A stretch of 64,000 bases of DNA from contig NC_092673.1 in NCBI RefSeq assembly GCF_964355755.1, positions 253,001-317,000 on the forward strand, given 5' to 3'. A program made the translations under genes and the position numbers. Positions 29,499-42,085 of the stretch are shown here, piece by piece (the stretch's first letter is position 1; each line of letters begins with the position of its first letter). The notes under the pieces are model-generated. The model did no database searches, was not told where the DNA came from, and saw only the letters and a program-made list of their open reading frames with translations. The stretch comes from Antedon mediterranea (taxonomy: Eukaryota; Echinodermata; Crinoidea; Comatulida; Antedonidae).

Positions 29499-30479
29499 TA
29501 AATGGAAATTGAAGCGTATGGAACAATATTTATAGAAATGTTCTACCTCGCGTGAAGGCTCTTTCTAAAATTATAGGCTCTCCCTCCTCCTAATTATTAC
29601 TGTAGTTTTCGTTACCATAATTCTGAGAGCACAACAATTGGCCTTGCATTGAAGTGTGGATTTAGGTCTATGACCACAACAACAACCCAGATGTGTGTTT
29701 GTACGCTAGACGATAAAGGAATGATTAATATGCCGCCCCCACATCTACACAAATTAAGTTTATATAATACTAAACACGATTTCCGTAAACCACTTCAAAT
29801 GTGATAATCACTGAAACCATATTGTATGGGTTCACACCTGGTATACGAGCAAAGAATTTTAATTAAATTATCTTAATTACTTTGTTAATATTTGTTGTGA
29901 AACATGATGGACTGTTCTATTTTTATAGTAACACGTCCAGCAGCAGGTATCCGTTTCACACTGTTGCTTGTTTTGTATTGATGTTTAAATACAGCTTACA
30001 CACATTCGTAATTAATCAGTTTTTGCTAACTCACTCTGTGATGACGTTAATGACAATAGTATCTTTTATACCAACCAAAGTAATAAAAACACAAATTTAA
30101 ACTATATTATAATAGAAAGCGACTTGTGTTACAGTGAAGTTCCTGTTATGTGTTTTAACAATAACTTGCAAACTTCATTTATGATATTTGATAGTCAAAC
30201 AGGCCGTATTTTTTTCGAAGTTCCGCCGGAAATAATCTAATATAAATATAAAGAAGTTTTTTTAATAACGTGAATTAAAAAAATATAGCATTGTAGTATT
30301 ATGATTTTAAAACAAACATATTTCTTTCACTAATACTAATACTCACAGCCCACCTTTTTTTGCAAACGGCACAAACTTGTTTCACACTTTGACGTACCGT
30401 AATGACGTAACCACACCGTAATCTATCAGATCACGACGTGATGTACCATCCAAACTATCGCAAATTGCTCAACTTAATT

Positions 30480-31090
30480 GTCGTTGCGTTGCGTCTCATA
30501 CGTCGTTGCGCCTCATACGTCTTTGCGCCTCATACGTCTTTGCGCCTCATACGTAGGTGCGCCTCATACGTAGTTGCGTTGCGCCACATACATCGTTGCG
30601 TTGCGCCCAATACGTCGTTGGGTTGCGCCTCATACGTCGTTGCGTTGCGCCCAGTGGTTGCGCCTCATACGTCGTTGCGTTGCGCCGCGCCTTATGTGTG
30701 AGGGCGTGTGGCGCATTGTGTTGGACGTTGGACTACCGATCGTCAGACCTAGGTTCGAATCCAACTCTCGCCGCATTGCTTGTATCCGTAGGCAAGGTAC
30801 TTTACTTACGTTGCCTCTCTCCACCCCCAGGTGTATAAATGGGTACCCAGTTAGATCTAGACACAACTGCGCTGGTTACCGGCTGCATTATGGGAGTATG
30901 TTTCCATACGTGTTTGATCCCAAAAAATACTGGGGTAATAATGCTTGTAAAGCGCCTTTGAGCATGATTACTCATGAAAAGGGCGCTATATAAATCTGGT
31001 ATTATTATTATTATGCGCCGTTGCTTTGCGCCTGATACGTCGTTGCGTCGCACCTTATACGTCGTTGCGTTGCATCTCATACGTCTTTTC
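30480..31090. repeat. GCGTTGCGCCTCATACGTC satellite, split by a SINE
   Basis: Irregular tandem units of about 17-24 bp built on GTTGCGCCTCATACGTC run from about 30480 to 30695 and resume at 31013-31085. The array is GC-rich compared with its flanks. The open frames across it are repeat artefacts. Confidence 0.85.
30697..31013 (+). mobile_element. tRNA-derived SINE inserted in satellite
   Basis: The head resembles a tRNA gene: an A-box-like GTGGCGCATTGTGTTGG near 30707 and a perfect B box GGTTCGAATCC at 30752-30762. The body includes CTGCATTATGGGAGTATG and GCGCCTTTGAGCATGATTAC, and it ends in a GGGCGCTATATAAATC stretch plus an ATT repeat tail. A diverged, head-truncated copy sits at 53376-53560. 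It is flanked on both sides by the same satellite, so it inserted into the array. Confidence 0.8.
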
Positions 31091-31473
31091 ATAATAAAAG
31101 TTTTAATTTTATTTAACTATTTACCAAAGATACAAGTAGGTGGGTTTACATTGCCAAATAAATATTTAGCTTTTTTTTGTCGGTCCGTGGTGTTATTTTT
31201 TATCGTGGTCCCATACCCGTTTATGTTCATTATTTATAATTGAATTGCACGCTGAAAATGTTAACGTCAATGGCGGAATTTGTCGAGTATATGTAATTGT
31301 TTTAGTAATGCGAATCTGAAGTGTAAATAGTTTATCACGTATGTTTACCACAGTAGTAAATATTTGTTGATCAATTTGTAACCGTATTATTTTGGAACGA
31401 TTTTTTCACTCCAGATTCACTCACTCCGGTGGTTTACAAATACACACATTATTTTATTTATTTATTTAGGCGC

Positions 31474-31734
31474 ATTGCTAAATTGTAATTGTATGTACAC
31501 TGTCCCGATTTGATGGCAATCCATTCAATGACAAATTGTTAATAATAATAATAATAATATTGCTAAATTTTAATCGTATGTACACTGTCCCGAATTGATG
31601 ACAATCCATTCAATGACAAATTGTTAATAATAATAATAATAATATTGCTAAATTTTAATCGTATGTACACTGTCCCGAATAGATGACAATCCATTCAATG
31701 ACAAATTGTTAATAATAATAATAATAATAACACC

Positions 31735-31770
<36 letters not shown>
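31474..31770. repeat. 85-bp tandem repeat (three copies) with AAT tail
   Basis: Units start at 31474, 31559 and 31644 with ATTGCTAAATTKTAATYGTA and end in an (AAT)n run. The last unit leads into a longer AAT microsatellite ending near 31770. Confidence 0.9.
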
Positions 31771-31773
<3 letters not shown>

Positions 31774-32749
31774 TATTTATACAGGATAAAACAATCAGAT
31801 AACAGTGTATCTGTTTTACATTGTGGTCCTGTCTTAATCAAAATATACAAAAGAGAAACTTAATTAAATATAATACAGTTTTTATGAACAGAAATGAGAT
31901 TTGTATCTAGCCTTAAAGGACGTAATTGTTGGTGCCGATTTAATATTAATTGGTAAACTGTTCCATATTTTTGCGCCTGCAACTTTAAAGGACGAATTCA
32001 TTTTACTAAGGGGGTGTATTTAGGTAGGCCTGCCAATAGTTGTATTTGATTGTATTTCAAATAGTATAGCTTAATTCATTCACTTTTAACAAAGAATTAA
32101 TTTATTGTTACTGTAAATCCATGCCTCCGTTATGTACACAAAATGGTTTCTTCTGATTGAATACAAGATTGCTATATATAATGTGTCTTCTATAGTATTC
32201 CGTATACGTGGGAGTTGTTGGAAATATTTGTATCCATCTATACAATATGTAGTGCAAACTAGGCCTATTAATAGGCCTAAATATACGGTAGAAAGTTATG
32301 AAGCCCCAGAATATCCGGTAGGTATAGAAAAGCCGTATAATATTATAAGTAATGCTTTGCTGCTAATTGTGTTGTGAGACTGCGCAAAAAAAAGCCATGA
32401 CAATACTCCCAAGATATAATTACTGTAACATTGGTTTATATCCAGTATTTTACAGTATGCCATGATTAAATGGAAGGGGCGAATCATTCTTAGCCAATCA
32501 CATTTTGAGAAATGGATGATAATTAAAAACAGACATTTGTAAAACTATTACAGCAATCTTCTCCACCCTCCACTCCACACATAGTACATCCCTACCCCTC
32601 CCCCTCCCTTCTTTGCAAACATACCGATAGTTCCACGTATACATACAGATAGTACATCGACTTTCCTCCACTCGTATTATATCATCCTTCCTTTCAATAC
32701 ATACCACCATAGAAGCACATCACACTTCCCTTCCTCATATACATATTAC

Positions 32750-32875
32750 ATCTCCCCCCCCCCCCCCACCCTCTCCTTCACCTTCCACAACTCTCCCATA
32801 CACCTTCCACAACTCTCCCATACACCTTCCACAACTCTCCCATATACACCTTCCACAACTCTTCTCTTCCACGCA
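32750..32875. repeat. Poly-C run and 22-bp CT-rich tandem repeat
   Basis: A run of about 15 C residues at 32753-32767 is followed by four copies of ACCTTCCACAACTCTCCCAT, within a pyrimidine-rich strand extending from 32560 to 32890. Confidence 0.85.
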
Positions 32876-35642
32876 TAGTATAGTACTTCCTCTGTAATCG
32901 ATTCATTCCTATTTAAAAAGAATGATTGATCTGTCCGATTTCACCATTCTTATGTGCTTAGTTGCAAAGATTTTGAGCTTAAACTTAAATGAATAATTCA
33001 GGCCTGTTATCCGGCTGCTATTTCCAAAATGTTGTCACAGTCATGGTGCACATACATACGATTTAAACCAGTTTGTCACACAACTGTGTTCGATAAAACT
33101 CCAAAAGTAATTACATATTTCATAAATTTCCTATATACTATAATTCGGGTAATTCTTAACTTAAGTGGTCGTTGCTATAGACAATCGTGTGTTTATGACG
33201 ACAGTAGAATTACCTATATCATAATGATCAATGATTATTCCTTTAATTAAAATAAAAACAAAGACATCATCAAAAAACAAGGACATTATATTAATAACAA
33301 CAATAATGATACTGTGATTTTGCCTTATATAATCGTAATCATAATAAATGACATAGCCCTACGGGTTCATTTCCTTCCGGATTATTACAAATGAAGTCCC
33401 AAATACTGTAACTAAAATGTATATGACGTTTATAACATGTACTATAGTATGATTTAAGCCGTGTCCCTTTTTCCAAAAATTAAACAAATTGTTTTATCTA
33501 TTTAATATTTAAATAAATAATACCCACAAAACGAAATTATAAATCTAAATGCATAATTATTATGAAATATGGTTTATGGTGTCATTAATGTGTGGTTGTT
33601 GTCGGGGTGGAGTAAATAAGTAAAGAGTGACAACAAAGAGTTGATTCTTGTCGCGTGCACTTTCTCACGTACTCTTCTCAGGCTCTTTCTTTCATCCTGT
33701 TGTAACACACTTTTAAACTATAACACCATAGACTATGTATGAACCTGTATATAATAAATACTTGTATTATTTGAAGCTCATATTATATTAAAAACTGTAT
33801 AGACGTAACAAGAGTCACCGGGGACGCCCTGTACTACAGTGTAGTGCATTGTGATGTCACATGGACGGCGTCAAACAACATCGCCTTATTATCGATTTTT
33901 ACAATAGCTGGCCCGGAAATCTGGATTTGGGATAAAAATAACCTTTAGCTTACTTTAATTTTTCTTACTAAATTGTTATTTGTTATTTTATTCAATCGAA
34001 ACAAACAGCGATAATTACCGCCACTAACAGGTTTGAAACAAATGAAAATGTTGTTGATAGTGTAACACTCTTGCCCCTGTATCACTATTTCTCCCTACTC
34101 CAGTTTTTAACATTCCATAGTGGTTTCTTCCTGTCCCTAGTTACTCATATTCGCTTTCCTATACCTAGATCCTTAATCTATTACTAGCATTGATGATGTT
34201 TTAGCAGATTCATTATTTACGGTGGGATTGTTTTGATTCCACCATTAAAGTTACGTACAACGAACCCACCCAAACACTTACAATAGTAAGATGCTATATT
34301 TGACAATTTAAAAACAAATAATTGCTTTGTAGATAACATTTGTCGTCCTTTTTGTAAATATTTATCAGCTTTAGTATCTGTTTTTGTTAGCGATCCGTGA
34401 TCGTGTTGATATGGTGAGGAAGAATGAGTTTGAATTATTTTGAAGATATAAGTTATAACGAGGTTGAAGATGAATTTGGTGGTATATGCTGGTGTCTAGT
34501 GTGTGGTTGCGGTGTTAATAATGATAATTAATTTTAGTCTAGGTTGTGATATTAGTGAAAGTTGTATCTCTTAAGGATTTCTTGTTAATGGTCTATTTTG
34601 ATAGCATTGTGATGTTGTGTGGTGGAGGAGCGGTGTGCACGTATTCCTACTATGTATTGGAAATGATGCTTTTATGATGGTTTAGTGTATGTTTTTATGA
34701 TGCTAGTATGCGTGGTGACAAAAAGTTCTACTACGTATGAAGGGCCTCGCAATATGCTAGTAACGGCTACGCATTCTCATTTGAAAGGCGGTATTATAGT
34801 TAGCATGAACTCATTTACGTCCTCTGGTTCCTTATTTTATAAATTCAATACAATCATAATTGCAACAACCTAGTAGGCATACATGTTTTTGGTCCTGAAG
34901 CAGATCTAGGCCCATTTTTTCAATGTTTGACCCCATTCCACCAGTTGTCTACACCCACTATACAAACAACGTTGGCCCACGCATTAAAATACCTTATAGT
35001 ATTAAAATAAATAATTACAATTACAATCTTAAAGATAGGTTAAATCACATGATATATACATTGAAATGAATTTTCTAAATAAGGAATACTATACTATTAA
35101 ATCAATATTTCCAATTTTAGATCAGATTCAGAATTAGTATTTTCCAGGTACACTAAATTAGGGTATTGTCAGAGGTGCTACAGTATATGGTAATGGGCGG
35201 TTCTTGACAGGTTGCTAAATAACCTTATATAGGCCTGGCTAAAATGAATAGAATAGCAATAATTACAAAATAAATACATGGCTATATAAATTAATGTGTA
35301 AGGCAAATGTGAATTTAATTCTTCCTCTTGCTGCTCTTCTGTGACATTATTATTGCCGGCGGGAATATGTGTCGTTTTGGAGGGTGGGATGGGGGTGGAA
35401 TTTCGGATCATACACCAGCTTGAAGGATGGTATTCAGTGTTCAAACAGAGATTTGCGATCAGACCAGTAAAGAATATCGGTCTAAGTGCAGTGCAAGTCG
35501 AGTGCAAACGGCAAGTGGTTTCGGCGGCGGCAAGTTCCGTATACAACAGGTCGTCTTACCCACACGGATAAGTGAGCAACTGTACAGTAGTACTCTAGCT
35601 ACGATTGGCAACTTAAGAATGGGCTTCCGTTATACACGCTAC

Positions 35643-35700
35643 GTCATTGGTTGAACGCGGTGAATATAAAAGGCTATTTTTACCGATGAATACTTCAAGT
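35643..35700 (+). promoter_or_regulatory. TATA promoter of secreted cystine-knot gene
   Basis: TATAAAAG lies at 35665-35672. An ATTGG (inverted CCAAT) with an adjacent ACGTCA, resembling a CRE half-site, lies about 20 bp upstream. A start near 35697 would give a 5' UTR exon ending at the good donor AATAAG|GTGAGT (35780), spliced to the coding exon at 37881. A TATA box suits a regulated, inducible gene. The link from this exon to 37881 is inferred. Confidence 0.6.
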
Positions 35701-35780
35701 CTCATTTGACAGTGAGAGGTGAGCGGTTGAAGGCATATTTTGTTTTTATATTATATTGTATCTCAAGTTTTCTTAATAAG

Positions 35781-37880
35781 GTGAGTTTTAGTTTTTTTTC
35801 TTTCATTTTTTAACCACAAATAATTTGTGAATACATAGGCCTACTATAATGTTTGTTCATATCCTCCACACGTATTTTCTTATCAGATTTTTCAATATGT
35901 TGATCAGATAGGATAAAGTTAGTTCTTAGTTAAAACATGGGATGATGTTAAAGTCCCAAATTAAAACACACAACTTGAACAACAGTTCCTTCCAGGCTAG
36001 GATTTTATAAAGTAGAGGCCTAGACTTATCAATAAAGATGACTTTGTCAAAGTGATCATCATGATAAACTCACAGAAAGATAGAGAAGGGTGGTTAATTT
36101 CTCAATAATTATTATAATAATTATTAATTGAGTGAAGCAATTTACACCGGTGTTATATCGAATTCAGTATTTTTTAAGTCCTATAACTGATTACGATAGG
36201 GTTAGATGAAAATCGTACATTGTTGCTCAGTTGATACCGGTATTATTTTAGCATAGGCATGTAGCACCCCTCCCTCTTCTCTCCCTATTTAACATTTCTG
36301 GATTTGCCAAAGAGATCGGGTTATCTACTTAACCAAACCTGTTAACCCATGGGCTTGTATATCCCATGTACCTTCCTGTTTTTAAGAGTTCTTAAAAGAA
36401 ATCTCTCCGGTAGAAGTTACTGATAAAATTGTTTACGATACTATCCGACTCCCACGATCCATGGCAGACGTGTAGAAAGTCAAACGTTTACAAAATATTG
36501 TCGAAATATGTGTTTCTCTTCCCCGATGTAAATTAATATAGAATGATGCAAGGTGTTGATCAAATCTTTTACACATTGCCGAATGTACGTACACAAACTT
36601 GCATTCGTTATGGTAATCGACATTGGTGAATAATCTAATTACCAATTCGTAATGACCAACACCTTACCGCATATATACCGATACTATCGCCTAAAATAAC
36701 ATTTAATGCGAATTAGTTAAATGTGCCATAATCACATCAGGCTTGAATATTATGAAATAGGCCTATACAGTTGTTTTCATTTCTATGTCCGTTCATTGAA
36801 ATATTATATTTTGTTTCTTCCATTTTTTATTCGTTTTATGGCTTAATTAATTATATTAATTTGTTTCTGTCAAAAAAGTAGGAATAGGATATTATGTAAC
36901 GGAAATCTGTACTAGCTCTAGTCACAACAATGACATCGCATCCAGGATACCAGGCCTATCGCAATTAAATACTCTCACGAAAAAACTCCACAGGCATAGA
37001 TATTATAGTTACATACATTAAATCCATTTATTTATTTTTTTACAAACTTAACCGCAAGAAGACGTAAATAAAATCGTTGCGTAACTGTTGTTGTTCCGAG
37101 ACTAGCTACTAATTGAGACACTCTCCGGTCGGTAAGACCGTGGAGGTAGAACCTTCCGCCTTCCTTCACTTAATTGTGCCAGGTTCAAGTCCCAGTGGAT
37201 CCTTTAAATTGCTTTCTTTCGTGCTACTATATTATTGCCATAATGATACTCTGGTACAAGTTTGCTAGGTGGTCTGGGATAAATAGGATTTGTTTACATG
37301 GGTAAAAATATCCTTCCCAACGGATTCATGTTTTGACCGCGAAGTTACGACAACGTATTATGCGATGTTGTTAAACACGGAACTCACATAACCACAGTAA
37401 AAGTAATAATTTCTAATCGATTTACTAATTAATTTGGTTAATTGTTTGATTATGAATGACGCGGATGGATCATGACGTCGGTGATTTTGATTGTAAATAA
37501 ACAACCTCAGTTCGTTTATACCAGCCGGTCTTTGTAAAAGTTTCCTATCCTGGTGTCCCCCCCCCCCCCCCACCCACATAATCCATAAAACTCTGATAAC
37601 ATATTGTTGCATTAGGTTTTTAACGAATTCTGTACACAGGGATTTTAAACCAATTTCAGGTTATTGTTAAACAATGTGTTAACATCTATCTAATTTACAT
37701 AGTAATTAGGATATAAATATTTATAATATTATTTCAATGTGGTTCATAAATGAATGCAAAACAATGTGTCGCTTGTAAATCAATTGATAGTCTAACTTGT
37801 TTGTTTTATCACGTATTCTTGTTAATTTTATAGTTTTTCAGATGTTATCACGTATTCTTGTTAATTTGATTGTTTTTCAG
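35781..37880. other. Presumed first intron of the cystine-knot gene
   Basis: No exon was seen. It contains a poly-C run at 37558-37571. Near 37140-37192 lies a B-box-like GGTTCAAGTCC that may be a decayed tRNA-type SINE head. The 39-bp acceptor duplication at 37804-37881 closes the interval. Confidence 0.45.
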
Positions 37881-37881
37881 A
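37804..37881 (+). repeat. 39-bp duplication of a splice acceptor and start codon
   Basis: Two consecutive copies of TTATCACGTATTCTTGTTAA ... TTTTTCAGATG place an acceptor directly before ATG at both 37842 and 37881. The 39-bp spacing keeps the frame, so use of the first acceptor would add 13 residues to the signal peptide. Confidence 0.85.
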
Positions 37882-40752
37882 TGTTATCAAGATTATTATT
37901 TGTTTGTATCAACATGATGATGTGGTGCAATCTTGTGTCACATAGTGCCCATATACCAGGTAACTTATTATTCTCATAACCTGCAGACTACTTACAATAT
38001 GTTTACTTATAATAAGCCGAACATGCACCGTGTAAAACGTTAGACTACAAATAACTGTGAACCCATATATTATTAAAGCCAAGTTTTCTAGAACCTATAC
38101 AAAAGGATAAATAAGACAAAAATTACTGGGACATAGTCCGTTGTTATTATTATAACCCATGACATTAAATAATGTATTGTTAGCCTATGGCTTGATTGCA
38201 ATTGGAAGAAGCCATGGTCCCTTTCACCAGCTAATCATGGCATTTTATGAATACTACACGTACTTAATTATGTGGTGTTTGTTGGTCCCTTTCACCAGCT
38301 AATCATGGCATTTTATGAATACTACACGTACTTAATTATGTGGTGTTTGTTGGTCCCTTTCACCAGCTAATCATGGCATTTTATGAATACTACACGTACT
38401 TAATTATGTGGTGTTTGTTGGTCCCTTTCACCAGCTAATCATGGCATTTTATGAATACTACACGTACTTAATTATGTGGTGTTTGTTAACATTCTTGATA
38501 CAGGGTACACAAGTTTAATTATATACTTTTTCATCATGTTTTATGTCATTTATGTATTTCTTTTGTAGAATCCATATTATTGCGCCTGAAGGGCAAAAAC
38601 GGTGACAATATAAAATCGGTAAGTTATAATCAATTAGTTAATTTGTTTCTAATAGTTATGGGGATTATTTAACGGTAAACCTTTAGTAATTTGTCCTGTA
38701 CCTAACACACAAACAAGATAAAAGGTTTCACCCTACTTAATAGTTATGGGGGTTATTTAACGGTAAACCTTTCGTAATTTGTCCTGTACATAACACATAA
38801 ACAAGGCAAAAGGTCTCACCCTACTCAATAGTTATGGGGGTTATTTAACGGTAAACCTTTCGTAATTTGTCCTGTACCTAACACACAAACAAGGCAAAAG
38901 GTCTCACCCTACTCTATGGATTATTGATTGCCGTCAACTTTATTTATTACTTGTAAAAATTCTTTCCATAGAAAAATAGTTAGCACTTTCTTTTATGTTT
39001 TAATGTTAATTATGTTTGTTATAGGCAACAAGTAGAACACTTTTAGAGGATGAAACATTTCAAGACGTAACGTTATTAGAGTACTCATCTGACGTCACGC
39101 GGTTACGCTTAAAACGATCTCATAGGAATCCAGAGGCGGAGGAGCACAGAGGGAGTATCTTACGTAAATTGGTAATTATTATGTATTTTATTTAAACTTA
39201 TGTTAAATCGATTTTGTGTGCGTGCCATGGTAAGTCGAGTACACTGTGCACACAAAGGTTATCTTTCCACCCATACTTTCGCCTGTTAAGCTTGGTTCCC
39301 ACTATTTGGACAAGGACGTAAGCGAAACGCAATTGACCAATGACAAGCGACAATTCGAGTAATTCATCGCTTGTGATTGGTCAAATCACTTACTTTGAGT
39401 CAAGTCGATAGTGTGAACCACACTTTATGCACGAAGATGGAGATATACTAGTTTATTTATTCCTTCCTAACAATGGTAAACTGAATATCCGGAGCATCAT
39501 CAATATCTTAATAATAATAATAATCAATAACATTTCGATCGTACTTATTTTAAAAGTATTATATTTATTTTACAGAGACACTCTCAAAGAAAGAATAAAG
39601 AAAAGAAGGAAGATTTTACTACTTTTATAGAAACCACTGAGACATTACAAACTGAAAACTCTAATAGCACTAACAGTACATATATAAACGAACAATTCAA
39701 ACCACCAATGAATCAAGGTAATTCAATCATTCTTACAAATATTTAATATCATTAGGATTACTATTAGCTTCTCAGTAGATAGAAGGATATCTACGTTAAA
39801 AATTTATTATAGAAAGAATCATTGAACTACCTCCGGTACCGCCCATATATTCGGAAGCAATATAGTCACGCATAAACAGGGCATGATGTCACCGTGTTGT
39901 CATCAACACATTTATTTGTTACATATTTATTGTTTATTATTTATTTATTTGTTATTTTAAAAAATTGGCCTATTGAGGGTGTCAGAAATCTGTGTAAAAA
40001 TGTATCCAGTTTAACTTCTAACTGTTATCTGTTTAGGTGTAACCAATTGGTCGAGAGATGCAAATGCATGCCGAGAAAGTCGACGCACGTCATATGACGA
40101 CCATCGTGTATACCCACTATGCACAATATGTACAGCTAAAACTACTTTTCCTGAAGGAACTATTCCCAGAGAAATACATGAAACAATATGTCTTCCATCG
40201 GGAAATCATGTCGTAAGAGATGACGAAACAAATTCATGTCTTAGAGGTAGGCATTCATATTAATATGAAGGGATTAAAATGTGATGTATAGTCTCGGTTT
40301 CTGGGCGTATGTCCTGGTCGTTAATTATTACGTAAACGCAACGCAAGCGAGTTGATCAATCACAAGCGATGAATGGTCAAATAATTGCGCTACGCTTACG
40401 TAATAACGTCTTAGTGGGAACCAAATTAGAGGTTTTTCATTCGACTTTGGAATCAATGTAAAATGTTAAATACAATTCAAATTTTAGTGGTTAAAACATA
40501 GGCCTACTTGTAACTATAAAGAATGTTATGTCAATTTGATTAATGTTTTCTTATGTTTTAGGCTTTGGTCGTTGTAAACAGCGAACGAAACGTATTGAGT
40601 TAAGAAGACTAAAAGTTGGACCTCGTCCTACGCACTTATACGAATCAGAGATTGAACAAGATGACTGGGAATATGCTCATTATGATTGGCGCTATTCATG
40701 TGACTGTGAAGTAAGACCTGGAAACTTTATATATGACTTTACTAAGCCATGA
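37881..40752 (+). CDS. Secreted eight-cysteine, cystine-knot-like factor
   Basis: Exons 37881-37959, 38569-38618, 39025-39171, 39576-39717, 40037-40246 and 40562-40752 give 819 nt (272 aa), or 285 aa from the upstream in-frame ATG at 37842. The start encodes a signal peptide (MLSRLLFVCINMMMWC...). A pro-region follows, with a furin-like site RLKRS and N-glycosylation sequons (NST twice, NWS). The C-terminal part has eight Cys: one in NACRES, two in PLCTIC, one each in ETICLP, NSCLRG and GRCKQR, and two in the terminal CDC. The pattern 'PREIHETICL ... RIELRRL ... W ... YSCDCEV' resembles cystine-knot ligands of the Trunk/PTTH/Noggin kind or, less well, IL-17. I cannot settle the family by eye. 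An extracellular ligand role is inferred from the signal peptide, processing site and cysteines. Confidence 0.8.
38216..38487. repeat. 68-bp tandem repeat, four identical copies
   Basis: Units begin GGTCCCTTTCACCAGCTAAT and recur exactly every 68 bp. They lie in an intron of the cystine-knot gene. The lack of divergence suggests recent expansion. Confidence 0.95.
38651..38914. repeat. 88-bp tandem repeat, three copies
   Basis: Units begin AATAGTTATGGGGRTTATTT at 38651, 38739 and 38827. They differ at a few positions. They lie in the next intron of the same gene, downstream of the exon at 38569-38618. Confidence 0.93.
39286..39427. mobile_element. AAGCTTGGTTCCCACT MITE, copy 1
   Basis: The inverted ends AAGCTTGGTTCCCACTAT and ATAGTGTGAACCACACTT enclose a palindromic interior with ACCAATGACAAGCG and CGCTTGTGATTGGTCAAAT. 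It belongs to a family of at least four short palindromic elements in this window (also 40298, 42086 and 54426). Confidence 0.75.
40298..40428. mobile_element. AAGCTTGGTTCCCACT MITE, copy 2
   Basis: The right end TTAGTGGGAACCAAATT is well kept and the left end is degraded. The interior shares AATCACAAGCGATGAATGGTCAA with copy 1 and carries mirrored ACGTAA arms. It sits in the last intron of the cystine-knot gene. Confidence 0.65.
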
Positions 40753-41027
40753 GAAATAGCATTAAACGTATGGATTCAACGAAGAAGGTAACACGGCCCC
40801 GGTGGTGTCGCCAGTGCCGTGCGGACACAAGACCGACGACACGCACATACACACATACTGCTGTACTGTCAGTGTGTCACTGGTGATATAATAACTAACG
40901 AACAGAAGACAATCCCGTCTACAGTCTTACTACGGTAGTTCTTATAAAGATACGCTTGAAATGTGCTATAACTTATCGACGGATACGGGCGAAATAAGAC
41001 TACGGCAGAACATTTCTACATACTAAT

Positions 41028-41142
41028 CAATAGTAGCCCTACTACTGTATAATATACGCTGAGCCAATAGTAGCCCTACTACTGTATAATATACGCTGAT
41101 CCAATAGTAGCCCTACTACTGTATAATACTGTATACGCTGAG
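41028..41142. repeat. ~37-bp tandem repeat, three copies, in 3' UTR
   Basis: The unit CAATAGTAGCCCTACTACTG then TATAATATACGCTGAG is repeated three times in the presumed 3' UTR of the cystine-knot gene. Each copy contains the small palindrome GTAGCCCTAC. Confidence 0.9.
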
Positions 41143-42085
41143 CTAATCTGAACATCAGTATAGTTACCCTCCTTCAATCTTAAACCTCAGTTAAAGCCAA
41201 TACAGCCTGAAAACTATCAACTGACTTGACCGAAGTCATTTCCAATTATTCTTTCATAATGGCCGTGGGAAAAGATACAGGTTTTAGAAAATGTAAAGTA
41301 TTTATTTGTATTCAATACATTACGTATATAGTAGGCATACGTCTTGATGGCATTGCCTATAGTAGTGTGTATATGTACAGTTTCAAACCGACCTAAAATG
41401 GAAAATGTATTTAGACCACTAACCTGCTATATTACGAATGTTATCATTACGAGCACTGTCATCTTGATATCATTATAATCCCTCCATGAAAATAAAAACA
41501 AATTAATGATTAAAACACAACGTTGTAGGTTTAAACACATGAAACGGGACAACATTGTATGTTAAAATACAATAGAAAGAAGAACATTGTAATGACAAAG
41601 CACAATAGAATTAAGACAACATTGTGTGTTTAATCACAATAGAACGAAGTATCTAGAATACTTTTTATTTCCTCACTAATTCAATCACGTGATACTAGTA
41701 TCATGTTGCATATTTATTACATTGTATTTATTTTGTAAAATATTACCTAATGTATTTATAATTATTTATAAATATTAGTTCGATACCTTGACGAAAAGTC
41801 GAACTGCTTTATGGGCCTACAACATAATGTACAAAGCAACTCATTATTTATATTAAGTTAAAATAAGTGTATATAAAAAATATGTATATGTATAACAGAA
41901 TCTGCTGTTAATAATTTAATGTAGAATTTTTTAAAACGTTGATTCAAAGACACCGTCCAATTAGTATGCATAAAATTAGCATTCATTTAGTTTCGGTGGA
42001 TGTCCTTTGAGTCTTAGATAGCAAGTAGGGCCTATGTGTATTTTTTAAATACGTATCGGTGTAGGGCCGGCCTTGCTGCCTCGTA

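Larger units (their letters stand above)
27481..35642. other. Gene-poor 8-kb interval
   Basis: After the KIAA1191-like 3' UTR (AATAAA near 28246) I found no exon with credible splice sites or protein similarity on either strand. The interval holds a long palindrome (29460), a GC-richer satellite with a nested SINE (30480-31090), an 85-bp tandem repeat with AAT runs (31474-31770), poly-C and CT-rich tracts (32560-32880), and AT-rich unique sequence. Distal regulatory DNA of the neighbouring secreted-factor gene could be here, but nothing in the sequence shows it. Confidence 0.5.

Noticed and set aside
30700-30775. Functional tRNA gene at the SINE head
   Set aside because: A and B boxes are present but the acceptor stem does not pair, and the sequence continues into a SINE body found elsewhere.
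30438-31092. Several overlapping open frames at 30.4-31.1 kb
   Set aside because: They translate the GCGCCTCATACGTC satellite and the SINE. There is no gene evidence.
35178-35546. 122-codon bottom-strand open frame upstream of the TATA promoter
   Set aside because: No recognisable domain, mixed hydrophobic noise, and the opposite strand is equally open. Not supported as a gene, though a short unknown peptide cannot be excluded.
37130-37200. tRNA or SINE head with GGTTCAAGTCC
   Set aside because: The B-box match is good but no cloverleaf or recognisable SINE body follows. Too weak to list as a gene.
40037-40752. Firm IL-17 assignment for the secreted factor
   Set aside because: Cysteine spacing and the last C-x-C can be read as IL-17 or as Trunk/Noggin-like. 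Neither is decisive by eye, so no gene symbol was given.
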